A DNA stretch of 7,699 nt from Elusimicrobiota bacterium. Lineage in GTDB: Bacteria; Elusimicrobiota; Elusimicrobia; FEN-1173. Position 1 is the first letter of the stretch. Each line of letters starts with the position of its first letter. Location: the NCBI GenBank assembly GCA_003158755.1, contig PMLF01000049.1:1-7699 (forward strand), written 5' to 3'. The notes under the pieces were generated by a model. The model was not told the DNA's origin, ran no database searches, and saw nothing but the letters and a program-made list of their open reading frames with translations. Positions 1 to 6,694 of this stretch are shown here, piece by piece. The position numbers and the translations under genes are program-made.

Positions 1-1445
1 AGATGCTCGACCGGCTGATGGGTGGGACCGTCTTCGCCCAACCCGATGCTGTCGTGGGTCATGACGTAGACGACGCCCAACTTCATGAACGCCGCCAGGC
101 GAAGAGAAGGTTTCAGGTAATCAGTGAAGGTTAGGAAAGACGCTCCGAAAGGAAGGAACGGTCCCGTCAAGGCGATGCCGTTCAATATACCTCCCATGGC
201 GTGCTCCCGGATGCCGAAGTGGAAGTTACGACCGCCGTAGCTCCCCGCCTGGAAATCGCCCTTCCCTTCGATATTGGAATTGTTGGAAGGGGCCAAATCC
301 GCCGAACCGCCGAGGATTTGGGGCAAAACGGCCGCAAGGGCGTTGATCGATTTGCCCGACGCCTGGCGCGTGGCCAGTTTCTCCCCCGCCTTGAACGTCG
401 GCAACTTGGCCGCCCACCCGGAGGGCAAAGTCCCGCTCCAAAAAACGTCCCATTGTGCGGACAACTCGGGATGGGCTTTCCGCCATCCGACCAAAAGTTC
501 TTCCCAAACATTTTGGGCCGCTTCGCCCTTTTCCATTTCCTTCCGGAAATGGGCGCGGACCTCCTCGGGGACGAAGAAGGCCGGCTCCGCCGGCCAATTC
601 AGGTTCTTCTTGGCGGCGGCGGTCTCCGCGGCGCCCAGGGGCGACCCGTGGGCTTCCGCCGTGTTTTGCTTGTGGGGAGCTCCAAAACCGATATGGGTGC
701 GGACGATGATCAGCGTCGGCCGCTCCGTCTGGGAGTGGGCTTCGCGGAACGCTTTCTCCACCGCGGCTAAGTCGTTGGCGTCTTCCAGCCGGAGCACTTG
801 CCAACCGTAGGCTTCGAATCGCGCTCCCACGTCCTCGGAAAAAGCCAAATTCGTGGAGCCTTCGATGGTGATGTGGTTGTCCAGATAGACGTATTTGAGC
901 CGTCCCAATTTGAGGTGGCCGGCCAGGGAAGCGGCTTCCGAGGAGATACCCTCCATCATGTCGCCGTCGCTCGCGAAGGCCCAGGTAAAGTGATCGACGA
1001 CGTCGAACCCCGGCGTGTTGAAACGGGCGGCCAGGTGCCGCTCGGCGATGGCCATCCCAACACCGTTGGCGAACCCCTGGCCCAAAGGACCAGTGGTGGT
1101 TTCGACTCCCATCGCGGGATTGTGTTCCGGATGACCCGGAGTCTTCGACCCCCACTGGCGGAAATTCTTGATGTCGTCTAAGGAAAGGTCGTAACCCGAC
1201 AAGTGCAGGGCGCCGTATAGCAGCATGGAGGCGTGGCCGCAGGAAAGGATGAACCGGTCCCGGTTGATCCATTGAGGATTTTTCGGGTTGTGCTTGAGCA
1301 GGCGGGTGAAAAGGACGTACGCCAGGGGCGCCGCTTCCATCGGCGTTCCCGGATGCCCGGAGTTGGCCTTCTCGACGGCGTCCACCGCGAGGAAGCGGAG
1401 GGTGTTCACGCAGAGCAGATCGATTTCAGCGGCGGTAGAGGTCAT
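1..1445 (-). CDS. tkt: Transketolase, N-terminal 481 codons (3' end outside window)
   Basis: Transketolase moves two-carbon ketol units between sugar phosphates in the non-oxidative pentose phosphate pathway, using thiamine diphosphate (ThDP) and a divalent metal in the cytoplasm. The reading frame is open from the ATG at 1445 to the window edge and shows the family landmarks in order: SGHPG (about residues 29-33), the ThDP/metal motif SDGDMMEGIS (159-168) followed by LDN (188-190), HGSPLG (266-271), and GIREHAM (411-417), whose Glu414 corresponds to the catalytic glutamate that activates the cofactor. EDGPTHQPVEHL at the window edge is also typical. The usual GDG of the ThDP motif is SDG here, a common variant. 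Full-length enzymes have about 620-680 residues, so roughly a quarter is missing off the edge. The start is supported by AAGGAAG four bases upstream and by a promoter at 1498-1506. It follows sfsA on the same strand after 118 bp. Confidence 0.96.
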   Translation of the reverse strand, partial: MTSTAAEIDLLCVNTLRFLAVDAVEKANSGHPGTPMEAAPLAYVLFTRLLKHNPKNPQWINRDRFILSCGHASMLLYGALHLSGYDLSLDDIKNFRQWGSKTPGHPEHNPAMGVETTTGPLGQGFANGVGMAIAERHLAARFNTPGFDVVDHFTWAFASDGDMMEGISSEAASLAGHLKLGRLKYVYLDNHITIEGSTNLAFSEDVGARFEAYGWQVLRLEDANDLAAVEKAFREAHSQTERPTLIIVRTHIGFGAPHKQNTAEAHGSPLGAAETAAAKKNLNWPAEPAFFVPEEVRAHFRKEMEKGEAAQNVWEELLVGWRKAHPELSAQWDVFWSGTLPSGWAAKLPTFKAGEKLATRQASGKSINALAAVLPQILGGSADLAPSNNSNIEGKGDFQAGSYGGRNFHFGIREHAMGGILNGIALTGPFLPFGASFLTFTDYLKPSLRLAAFMKLGVVYVMTHDSIGLGEDGPTHQPVEH

Positions 1446-1497
1446 GGCACTTCCTTGAATGGTTTGAGATGGGGATGATGGCGCCCAAGGAAGCGGA

Positions 1498-1506
1498 ATT
1501 ATAACA
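1498..1506 (-). promoter_or_regulatory. Extended -10 promoter for tkt
   Basis: On the minus strand the gap between sfsA and tkt contains TGTTATAAT, a perfect sigma-70 -10 hexamer (1498-1503) with the TGn extension. Transcription would start near 1491, giving a leader of about 45 nt that contains the AAGGAAG ribosome binding site before the tkt ATG. At 17-bp spacing the -35 position (1521-1526) reads GACGGC, a poor match, which fits an extended -10 promoter that does not depend on a good -35. The sequence match is seen; its activity is inferred. Confidence 0.7.
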
Positions 1507-1563
1507 AAAACCGCCGATGCGCCGTCCGACTCGAAATCCTTGAGGAGAAAATCCCTCCTTCTT

Positions 1564-2271
1564 TCAAAAATCCAGCGGCACGGGGTCGCCCCATCGAATC
1601 CTTTCAGGCGTCACGTCGGCTCGATAGGCCAAAATCTCGACACCCGCCTCCCGGGCAGCCCGCAGGCCTTGGCCATAAACCGGGTCGATGTGGTCGGCGG
1701 GCCGGAAGGCGCGGCCGTCGGGACGCTGGACCACGAACAGCATCGCGGCCCGCTGGCCCGTCTTCACGACGCGGGTCAGCTCCTCCAAATGCTTGGCACC
1801 GCGCTCAGTGACGGAGTCCGGAAACTGGGCGAGGCCGTCCTCCACCATCGAGACGTTTTTCACCTCCACGTAAAATGGGCCCGGAGGACCCTCCAGCAAA
1901 AGGTCGACGCGGCTATTGTCGCCGTATTTCACTTCCCGGCGGAGATCGGTGTAGCTGATGAATTCGGGGATCGCGCCGTATTGGACAGCCCGGGCGGCGA
2001 GGCTGTTGGGGATTCCGGTGTTGACGCCCACCCAGCCGGCGTCCATGCGAATCATCTCCCACGTGAATGGGAGCTTCCGTCCGTCTCCGGGGCGGTAGCT
2101 CAAGCGAACCTCCCGACCCATCTCGCTGCACGTCTTCATGCTTCCGGTATTGGCGCAATGGGCCGTGACGATTTTCCCTCCCCGAAGCTTCACGTCGGCG
2201 AGGAACCTCTTGTATCGTTGCAGGAGAATCCCCGGCACGAGGGGAGGCTGAAAGGTTATTTCAACTTCCAT
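1564..2271 (-). CDS. sfsA: SfsA family protein (OB fold plus PD-(D/E)XK nuclease-like domain)
   Basis: The product is 235 aa, the usual SfsA length. The E. coli protein was named for a sugar fermentation phenotype and described as DNA-binding. The family has an N-terminal OB fold and a C-terminal PD-(D/E)XK nuclease-like fold, and its cellular role is still poorly defined. Visible family motifs are RYKRFLADV (19-27), AHCANTGSM (37-45), the nuclease-like signature with Asp123 in RVDLLL and Glu136/Lys138 in YVEVKNVS, and FPDSVTERGAKHLEEL (150-165). The frame is open further upstream to 2406, but family similarity begins at the ATG at 2271, giving MEVEITFQPP. A GAGGAG lies about 11 bases before it, inside the upstream gene. 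That gene, the YacP-like RNase, overlaps this one by 16 bp, so translation is probably coupled. Identification is firm; function beyond the family is not. Confidence 0.93.
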   Translation of the reverse strand: MEVEITFQPPLVPGILLQRYKRFLADVKLRGGKIVTAHCANTGSMKTCSEMGREVRLSYRPGDGRKLPFTWEMIRMDAGWVGVNTGIPNSLAARAVQYGAIPEFISYTDLRREVKYGDNSRVDLLLEGPPGPFYVEVKNVSMVEDGLAQFPDSVTERGAKHLEELTRVVKTGQRAAMLFVVQRPDGRAFRPADHIDPVYGQGLRAAREAGVEILAYRADVTPERIRWGDPVPLDF

Positions 2272-2714
2272 ATTTTTTTCAGCTCCTCGTTGATGGCCTC
2301 CGCCTCGGATGGAAGCATCGAAACTCTCCGGACATTCCGTCCGGGGGCTCCCGCGGCCAGGAACGCCTCGCAAGAAAGGATGTTGGCTCCCGCGGCGCGC
2401 ACCCATCTTTGGATGGCGCGATCGTTGGTGACGACGACGGATTCGCTGGGGTTGGACAAGCGGTCGATCTGGGCTTTGATGACCCCGTCAGCGTCCTTCC
2501 CGGGGGAGAAGATCACCTTCGTGGAGCCGGGCCAAATGGGGGATGACACGTCCACCTTCCCGTCGAACACCACGGTGACACGGTTGGACGACGCCCCTTC
2601 GGGCCGGCGGCTCTCGATAAATCGGAGCAGGCGCTCTCTCTGGTCGCGGAGGGACCCGCCCTCGAAGGCGTCCGAGCATCGGATCACGTTGTAGCCGTCG
2701 ACGAAATAGTGCAT
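2256..2714 (-). CDS. YacP/Rae1-type NYN-domain (PIN-like) ribonuclease
   Basis: A 152-aa protein that reads as a complete NYN domain of the YacP type. The B. subtilis member, Rae1, is a ribosome-associated endoribonuclease. Acidic metal-site candidates in the expected order are Asp6 and Asn9 in VDGYNVI, Asp51 in VVFDGK, Asp74/Asp76 in the GKDADGVI segment, and Asp98 in VVTNDRAIQRW. There is no signal peptide or membrane segment, so it should be cytoplasmic. The ATG at 2714 puts the DGYN motif at residue 6, as in relatives, but no Shine-Dalgarno sequence precedes it. A -10-like TATCAT (minus strand, 2724-2729) lies so close that the transcript could be leaderless or nearly so. Its 3' end overlaps the sfsA start by 16 bp. 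The RNase assignment rests on family motifs; the target RNA is unknown. It is slightly shorter than the roughly 170-aa relatives. Confidence 0.85.
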   Translation of the reverse strand: MHYFVDGYNVIRCSDAFEGGSLRDQRERLLRFIESRRPEGASSNRVTVVFDGKVDVSSPIWPGSTKVIFSPGKDADGVIKAQIDRLSNPSESVVVTNDRAIQRWVRAAGANILSCEAFLAAGAPGRNVRRVSMLPSEAEAINEELKKIWKLK

Positions 2715-2762
2715 GCGCCAACTATGATACCGTTTTCATAGATGTTATTATTTCACATCAAT
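2715..2762. promoter_or_regulatory. Divergent promoter region with palindrome
   Basis: These 48 bp separate the start codons of the RNase gene (minus) and the TPR gene (plus) and are clearly AT-richer than the flanks. They contain an inverted repeat, CTATGA (2722-2727) and TCATAG (2736-2741), separated by 8 bp. Overlapping -10-like hexamers lie in or next to it: TATGAT on plus (2723-2728), TATTAT on plus (2746-2751) and TATCAT on minus (2724-2729), each five of six to consensus. No convincing -35 box was found. The palindrome could be an operator shared by both transcription units, or it could simply be the symmetry of two back-to-back -10 elements. Confidence 0.45.
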
Positions 2763-3926
2763 ATGAAAAGGGCTTCGGCCATTTCCGTCTTACTCCTCCT
2801 TCTCACCGGCCCATCGGTGACGACCGTCCGGGCGGACGATCGGGCCGTCTCCGCGCCGATGGCGACCGACTACGACCGCTTGATCGACGACGGTCTCCGC
2901 GCCCTGTACTACCTCGACTATTCCAAAGCCAACGAAGACTTCCGGGAATTGACGGACCGGTTCCCCGCGAGCCCTCTGGGCCCCTACGCCGTCGCCACCG
3001 GATGGTGGTGGGAACTCACCAACGAGTTCGACGAGCGGAACCCCGCCCTCGAAAAACAATTTCTGGCCGCCGCCGACCGGGCCGCCGCCTTCGCCCGAAA
3101 ATCCATCAAAACCTCCGGCGACCCCGATGGAGAGGCTCATCTTTGCCTCGGAGGCGCCCTGGGCCTTAAAGCCCGTTGGGAAGCCATCCAAGGCAAGTGG
3201 CTGGCGGCTTACCGGGACGGCAAGCAGGCCTTCGACGCCCAGGAACAGGCCATCGCCGTCAACCCAAAAATGTATGACGCCTACCTGGGGGTGGGCATCT
3301 TCCACTATTACACCGCCACGCTCCCCGCCGTGGTGAAGGTTCTGGCCAAGCTAATATTCGGCGGGAACAAGCAACAGGGGTTGGACGAGATCCGCGCCGC
3401 AATGGATAAGGGACGCTTCTCACGCACCGCGGCCAGGCTTTTCATGGTCGGCATACTCGTGAACGACGACAAGAACCCGTCCGCCGGGCTCGCTTTGGTG
3501 CGGGAAGGCCGCCGGGAATATCCCGGCAGCCCCTTCTTCCACTTGTTGGAAATGTTGGTCTTGGACGAAGCGAAGGACTGGGACGGTTTGGAGCGGGAAG
3601 CCGACGACTTTTTGACGCGAACGAAAAAGGGCGAACCCTTCTACAATCCCATCTACGAGCACCGGGCCCTTTGGTCCCTGGGGAACGCCGCCCTGGGACG
3701 AGGGGACGCCGCCCGTGCCGTGGAAATCTACGACGGGATCCTCCGGGATTTTCCCCTGGAAGATCGTTGGATCACCATGACCTATTTGAACCGCGGACGG
3801 GCCTACGACCGACTGGGAGAAAGGGACAAGGCCGTCGCCGACTACCGCGCCGTCTTAAAGCGCCGGAACGTGTGGGGACTGCGCGACAAGGCGAAACATT
3901 TTCTACAAGAGGCCGACCGACCATGA
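2763..3926 (+). CDS. Exported tetratricopeptide-repeat protein
   Basis: A 387-aa protein with a Sec signal peptide: a short basic start (MKR), a hydrophobic core around residues 7-15 (VLLLLLTG), and a probable signal peptidase I site after VRA (residue 24) before DD. It lacks a lipobox cysteine. The mature part is helical. Two C-terminal TPR units are readable, at about 299-331 (ALWSLGNAALGRGDAARAVEIY) and 336-369 (YLNRGRAYDRLGERDKAVADYR). Weaker TPR-like helices occur at about 37-69 and 150-185. The central YDAYLGVGIFHYYTATLP segment (171-188) and the following GGNKQQGLDEIRAAMDKG (200-217) resemble exported TPR proteins distantly related to the Iml2/TPR39 group, recalled rather than searched. 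TPRs are protein-binding scaffolds, so an envelope partner is likely. The ATG at 2763 was preferred over one at 2742 because it gives a standard signal peptide; neither has a Shine-Dalgarno sequence. Its stop overlaps the next gene's start (ATGA), which makes that protein the obvious candidate partner. Confidence 0.85.
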   Translation: MKRASAISVLLLLLTGPSVTTVRADDRAVSAPMATDYDRLIDDGLRALYYLDYSKANEDFRELTDRFPASPLGPYAVATGWWWELTNEFDERNPALEKQFLAAADRAAAFARKSIKTSGDPDGEAHLCLGGALGLKARWEAIQGKWLAAYRDGKQAFDAQEQAIAVNPKMYDAYLGVGIFHYYTATLPAVVKVLAKLIFGGNKQQGLDEIRAAMDKGRFSRTAARLFMVGILVNDDKNPSAGLALVREGRREYPGSPFFHLLEMLVLDEAKDWDGLEREADDFLTRTKKGEPFYNPIYEHRALWSLGNAALGRGDAARAVEIYDGILRDFPLEDRWITMTYLNRGRAYDRLGERDKAVADYRAVLKRRNVWGLRDKAKHFLQEADRP

Positions 3927-4792
3927 CGCCGATTCGACGAACCACCATGCTGACCGCGATCGGCCTCGGCACCGCCGGACTCATGGCCGCCAGCGTCGTC
4001 TTCACGAAAAGCCAAGTCACCACGTCGTACCGAGTCCGAACCGCCGCCGCCTCCGAATCGGCGCGGAGCGGGCTCCAACAGGCCCTGGACGACCACCTTC
4101 AAACTCTTTCCGACCTCTCGCGCTCCCTCGGGGAACTGCCCGCCGCGAACGCCGACGAATACCGCGAGCGGGCCGTCCGCGCCGCCACCCAGGCCCCCGC
4201 CTTCGCCGCCATCAACTTCCTGGACCACCGGTTCATCGAAACGTACCTGTACCCCTACGGCCCCAACCGCTCCCTCGAAGGGCTGGACCTGAAGACCCGA
4301 TTCGACGCCCTACCGGCGGCCCACCGCGCCGTCGCCTCCAACAACCCCGCCGCCACCGGCTTGGTTCCCTTGGCGCAGGGGGGCCAGGGGTTCCTGACCT
4401 ACGTGCCGGTTCGGCGAAAAGATCGATGGGAGGGATTGGTGGAGGGAACTCTGGAGCGGAATGAGTTCGGAAAGCGGTTCGTAGTTCGGGCCGTCCCGCC
4501 CGACCACGACGCGAGCGTGCTGGACGAGTCCAACGACACGCCCTTTTACACGACGGCCCTTCGGCCGGAAACCACGTTCGGCCCTTACGACTACTACGTC
4601 ACCCTGCGTTTCGTGGACCGCCGCTGGTGGGTGGTGTTGCATCCCCGGACGTCGCCGTCTCCCCTGTGGCCGCTGACGGGTGTGATGCTCCTGGAATTGG
4701 GGTTGGGGGCGTTCCTCGTCCGCCGACTCATCACCGTCGGCGGGTTAAGAGACGCCGCCACCACGAGTCGCCTTCCCGACGTTCCACTTTAA
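3923..4792 (+). CDS. Membrane protein with CHASE-like extracytoplasmic sensor domain, no output domain
   Basis: A 289-aa protein. An N-terminal transmembrane helix (about 9-28) leads into a roughly 220-residue extracytoplasmic domain, followed by a second helix (about 247-268, PLWPLTGVMLLELGLGAFLV) and a tail of about 20 residues. The outer domain has the pattern of CHASE sensor domains: an opening helical stretch (45-70), APAFAAINFLD (91-101), YLYPYGPNRSLEGLDL (108-123), a helix and then GLVPLAQGGQGFLTYVPV (146-163), EGLVEGTLERNEF (170-182) and FVDRRWWVVLHP (230-241). CHASE domains normally sit in front of histidine kinases or nucleotide cyclases and bind small ligands. Here nothing of that kind follows the second helix and the stop is clean, so signalling would need a separate partner. 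The ATG at 3923 overlaps the TGA of the TPR gene, so the two are translationally coupled. Its last 62 bp overlap the tail of the minus-strand gene. The domain call is from pattern only. Confidence 0.75.
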   Translation: MTPIRRTTMLTAIGLGTAGLMAASVVFTKSQVTTSYRVRTAAASESARSGLQQALDDHLQTLSDLSRSLGELPAANADEYRERAVRAATQAPAFAAINFLDHRFIETYLYPYGPNRSLEGLDLKTRFDALPAAHRAVASNNPAATGLVPLAQGGQGFLTYVPVRRKDRWEGLVEGTLERNEFGKRFVVRAVPPDHDASVLDESNDTPFYTTALRPETTFGPYDYYVTLRFVDRRWWVVLHPRTSPSPLWPLTGVMLLELGLGAFLVRRLITVGGLRDAATTSRLPDVPL

Positions 4793-5681
4793 GCCGCGTT
4801 TCCGGCCGGACCCTGGCCAGCCCCAAAATCGAACCCGACAAACGGATCTGAAGCCGCAACTCCTCTCCGTCCGTCGTGATTCCTTCCACGGGAGCCGGCA
4901 GGCTTTTGAGCCCTTCCGCCGAACGCCCTCCCAACAGCTTCGAAACGTATTGAGCGATGTCCCGTTCGTCGGTTAGGAGCGCCCGGACGACGTCTCCGGG
5001 AGCGATGTCCCGGGCGTAGACCCCGTCGTCGACCTCCTCCAACGCCACTTTCAGCGCCAGGCTCTCTCCCGCGCCGCCCGTGGACGGGGGCGACGGAGGC
5101 GCCGACGCTCCCTCCTCCCGCCGCACCCGGCGGTACTGGTCCAGGTTCAACTCCTCCCGCACCAGCGTCATCGTCACGGCCTCGCCGGAGAAATGGGAGG
5201 ACACCAGCCGTTCCGCGTTCTCCCGGATGCGCTCCGTTTGTTTTTCGAGCAACCACTGGTGGAAGCGCTCCCCCTCCGCACCGCCCCACCGGTCCTCCAG
5301 GAGGCGTTCCAAACCTTGGCTCACCTGCTGGAGCGCGCCCTCGCTCAGCCGAAAGGCGTAGAGGGACCGCTCCACGTCGTACCAATCTCCGTCGAGGACG
5401 GTCTCGTAGAGGGACGGGTTATAGGATACCACCGATCGGATCCGCAACAGTCGGGACCGGCGCGTATCGGCGATGAGCACCACCAGGCCGTAAAGGTTGC
5501 TCGCCGGCGCCTGGAACTTACCCTTGAGCGCGACGATGTGGCGCAGGAGTCGGGCGATGGTCCGCACGGCTTTCTCGAGGTCGTACCCCGCCGAGGCCAG
5601 CGCCAACTCGGCCTCCCCCGGATCGCAGCCGGTCTCTTCCATCAAAAGGTGGATTTTATCCTGCACGATGGGTTCGCTCAC
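4731..5681 (-). CDS. Uncharacterised protein with UBA-like N-terminal domain
   Basis: I do not recognise this 316-aa protein as a named family. Residues 6-45 (IHLLMEETGCDPGEAELALASAG then DLEKAV) have the three-helix pattern of UBA-like domains, as in EF-Ts and NAC, where they bind other proteins. A predicted alpha/beta region follows (about 50-130, including NLYGLVVLIAD and SRLLRIRSVV). Then come a charged helical stretch (133-190), a Pro/Ser/Ala/Gly-rich linker (about 191-206) and a C-terminal beta-rich domain (about 207-302). The tail is strongly basic and ends in RRR. No signal peptide or definite membrane segment is seen. The frame is open upstream to 5801, but the GTG at 5681 was chosen because it overlaps the xerC stop as GTGA, and the UBA-like region begins right after it. 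No Shine-Dalgarno sequence is visible, consistent with coupling to xerC. A cytoplasmic protein co-expressed with XerC is the most that can be said. Confidence 0.7.
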   Translation of the reverse strand: MSEPIVQDKIHLLMEETGCDPGEAELALASAGYDLEKAVRTIARLLRHIVALKGKFQAPASNLYGLVVLIADTRRSRLLRIRSVVSYNPSLYETVLDGDWYDVERSLYAFRLSEGALQQVSQGLERLLEDRWGGAEGERFHQWLLEKQTERIRENAERLVSSHFSGEAVTMTLVREELNLDQYRRVRREEGASAPPSPPSTGGAGESLALKVALEEVDDGVYARDIAPGDVVRALLTDERDIAQYVSKLLGGRSAEGLKSLPAPVEGITTDGEELRLQIRLSGSILGLARVRPETRLKVERREGDSWWRRLLTRRR

Positions 5682-6628
5682 GCTCGGGGATGGGACCGAT
5701 CGTATACTTTCTTCAATTGGTCCTTGGAGAGATGGGTGTAGATCTGGGTGGTGGAAAGCGACTTGTGGCCGAGCATTTCCTGGACAGCGCGCAGATCGCA
5801 ACCGCGGTTCAACAGATGGGTGGCGAAGCTGTGGCGGAGCGTGTGGGGATGGATCCCGGCGCCCAATCCCGCCCGCTGGGAAGCCGAATGGACGACGTCA
5901 TAAAGAGCGCGGGAAGTCAGGCGTCCCCCTCGCCGGTTGAGGAAGAGGGGCCGCGCCGCGCGGCCGTCCGGCCGAGCCAGAGGGTCCACCCCGCGCTTGG
6001 CCAAAGCCTCCTTGAGGGCGTCCAGCGCCTTGCCGCCGACGGGCACGACCCGCTCCCGTCCGCCCTTTCCCAAAACCCGGAGCGTCCCGCCCCAAAAATC
6101 GACGTCCTCGACGTTCAGCGACGCCAGCTCGCCCACCCGCAACCCGGTGGAATAGAGGAGTTCCAGCGCGGCCCGGTCCCGTTCGAGATCGGGAGTGGGC
6201 GGCCGCCCCCGGCCGCCCGAAGGAATCGGAGGAGGCGCCTCGATCACGGAAACGGCCTGGGCTTCGGAAAGGACTCCCGGCAAGCGCCGCTCGCGCCGGG
6301 GAGACGGGAGGTCGACGGTCGGATCCGAAGAGAGAAGTTTTTCGCGGTGGAGGAATTTGAGGAAGGACCTCAAAGAAGCGTGACGGCGCAACAGGGTGTT
6401 GCGCGACTGACGATGGTCTCCGACGAGGGCCAGGTAGCGCCGGAGGAAGGGCCGATCCCAGATTTCCAGCCCGACCCGGGCCTTTATCGCGAAATCGATG
6501 AACTCGCTCAAGTCGGATTCGTAGGCGCGGATCGTATGGGGCGAAGCGTTCCGCTCGCCGCGCAAGTACACGCGAAACCTTCGCAAAGCGTCTTCAGGAC
6601 CGGGGGACGAGGCAATTGATGTTTTCAC
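5678..6628 (-). CDS. xerC: Tyrosine recombinase XerC
   Basis: XerC works with XerD at dif sites near the replication terminus to resolve chromosome dimers before division. The protein has the N-terminal SAM-like core-binding domain (about residues 10-95, including NASPHTIRAYESDL) and the catalytic domain from about 115. All six catalytic residues are present: Arg164 (STGLRVGEL), Lys188 (LGKGGRERV), His262 and Arg265 (HPHTLRHSFATHLL), His288 (MLGHKSLS) and nucleophile Tyr297 (QIYTHLS). Length (316 aa) is slightly above the usual 295-305 because of a Pro/Gly-rich insert at about 131-147. The start is uncertain. GTG at 6628 is used because a second in-frame GTG at 6646 lies exactly at the edge of a palindromic repeat, which would place the whole ribosome binding site in that repeat. 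The downstream gene overlaps by 4 bp (GTGA). The topA-xerC neighbourhood favours XerC over XerD or a phage integrase. Confidence 0.93.
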   Translation of the reverse strand: MKTSIASSPGPEDALRRFRVYLRGERNASPHTIRAYESDLSEFIDFAIKARVGLEIWDRPFLRRYLALVGDHRQSRNTLLRRHASLRSFLKFLHREKLLSSDPTVDLPSPRRERRLPGVLSEAQAVSVIEAPPPIPSGGRGRPPTPDLERDRAALELLYSTGLRVGELASLNVEDVDFWGGTLRVLGKGGRERVVPVGGKALDALKEALAKRGVDPLARPDGRAARPLFLNRRGGRLTSRALYDVVHSASQRAGLGAGIHPHTLRHSFATHLLNRGCDLRAVQEMLGHKSLSTTQIYTHLSKDQLKKVYDRSHPRA

Positions 6629-6645
6629 AAACGATGTCCCATACA

Positions 6646-6674
6646 CCGCTCATGCTGAGCTTGTCGAAGCATGA
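6646..6674 (+). repeat. REP-like palindromic element, left copy
   Basis: A 29-bp palindromic unit with core TGAGCTTGTCGAAG. It contains a perfect 8-bp inverted repeat, CTCATGCT (6649-6656) and AGCATGAG (6668-6675), able to form a hairpin with an 11-nt loop. It is a partner of the inverted copy at 6695-6723 (24 of 29 bases identical), and four of the five differences lie in the stem and keep pairing. I recall this core as a dispersed repeat in many GC-rich genomes, of the REP class that RAYT transposases mobilise; no such transposase is in this window. It begins at the upstream edge of xerC. Confidence 0.8.
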
Positions 6675-6694
6675 GTAAATTCGTCGGACACAGT

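Noticed and set aside
226..1272. Minus-strand open frame of 348 codons inside transketolase
   Set aside because: It is an out-of-frame reading of tkt, whose correct frame carries all ThDP-binding motifs.
159..1445. Transketolase as 1-deoxy-D-xylulose-5-phosphate synthase or a split two-subunit transketolase
   Set aside because: The SGHPG, HGSPLG and GIREHAM motifs are transketolase-like, and the frame runs continuously from the ThDP-binding half into the second half, so it is neither DXS nor a split enzyme.
1543..1559. AGGAG/CTCCT inverted repeat after sfsA as a terminator
   Set aside because: The stem is only 5 bp with a 7-nt loop, and no U-run follows on the minus strand, the direction of transcription.
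1540..2694. Long plus-strand open frame (384 codons) opposite sfsA and the RNase gene
   Set aside because: It is antisense to two genes with clear family motifs; long shadow frames are expected in GC-rich DNA, and its peptide shows no recognisable domain.
5690..6619. Plus-strand open frame of 309 codons opposite xerC
   Set aside because: It is antisense to xerC, which has all six catalytic residues; the peptide has no domain-like pattern.
5678..6628. xerC as a phage or integron integrase marking a mobile island
   Set aside because: Neighbouring topA, absence of attachment-site repeats or cargo genes, and typical XerC length and motifs all point to the housekeeping recombinase.
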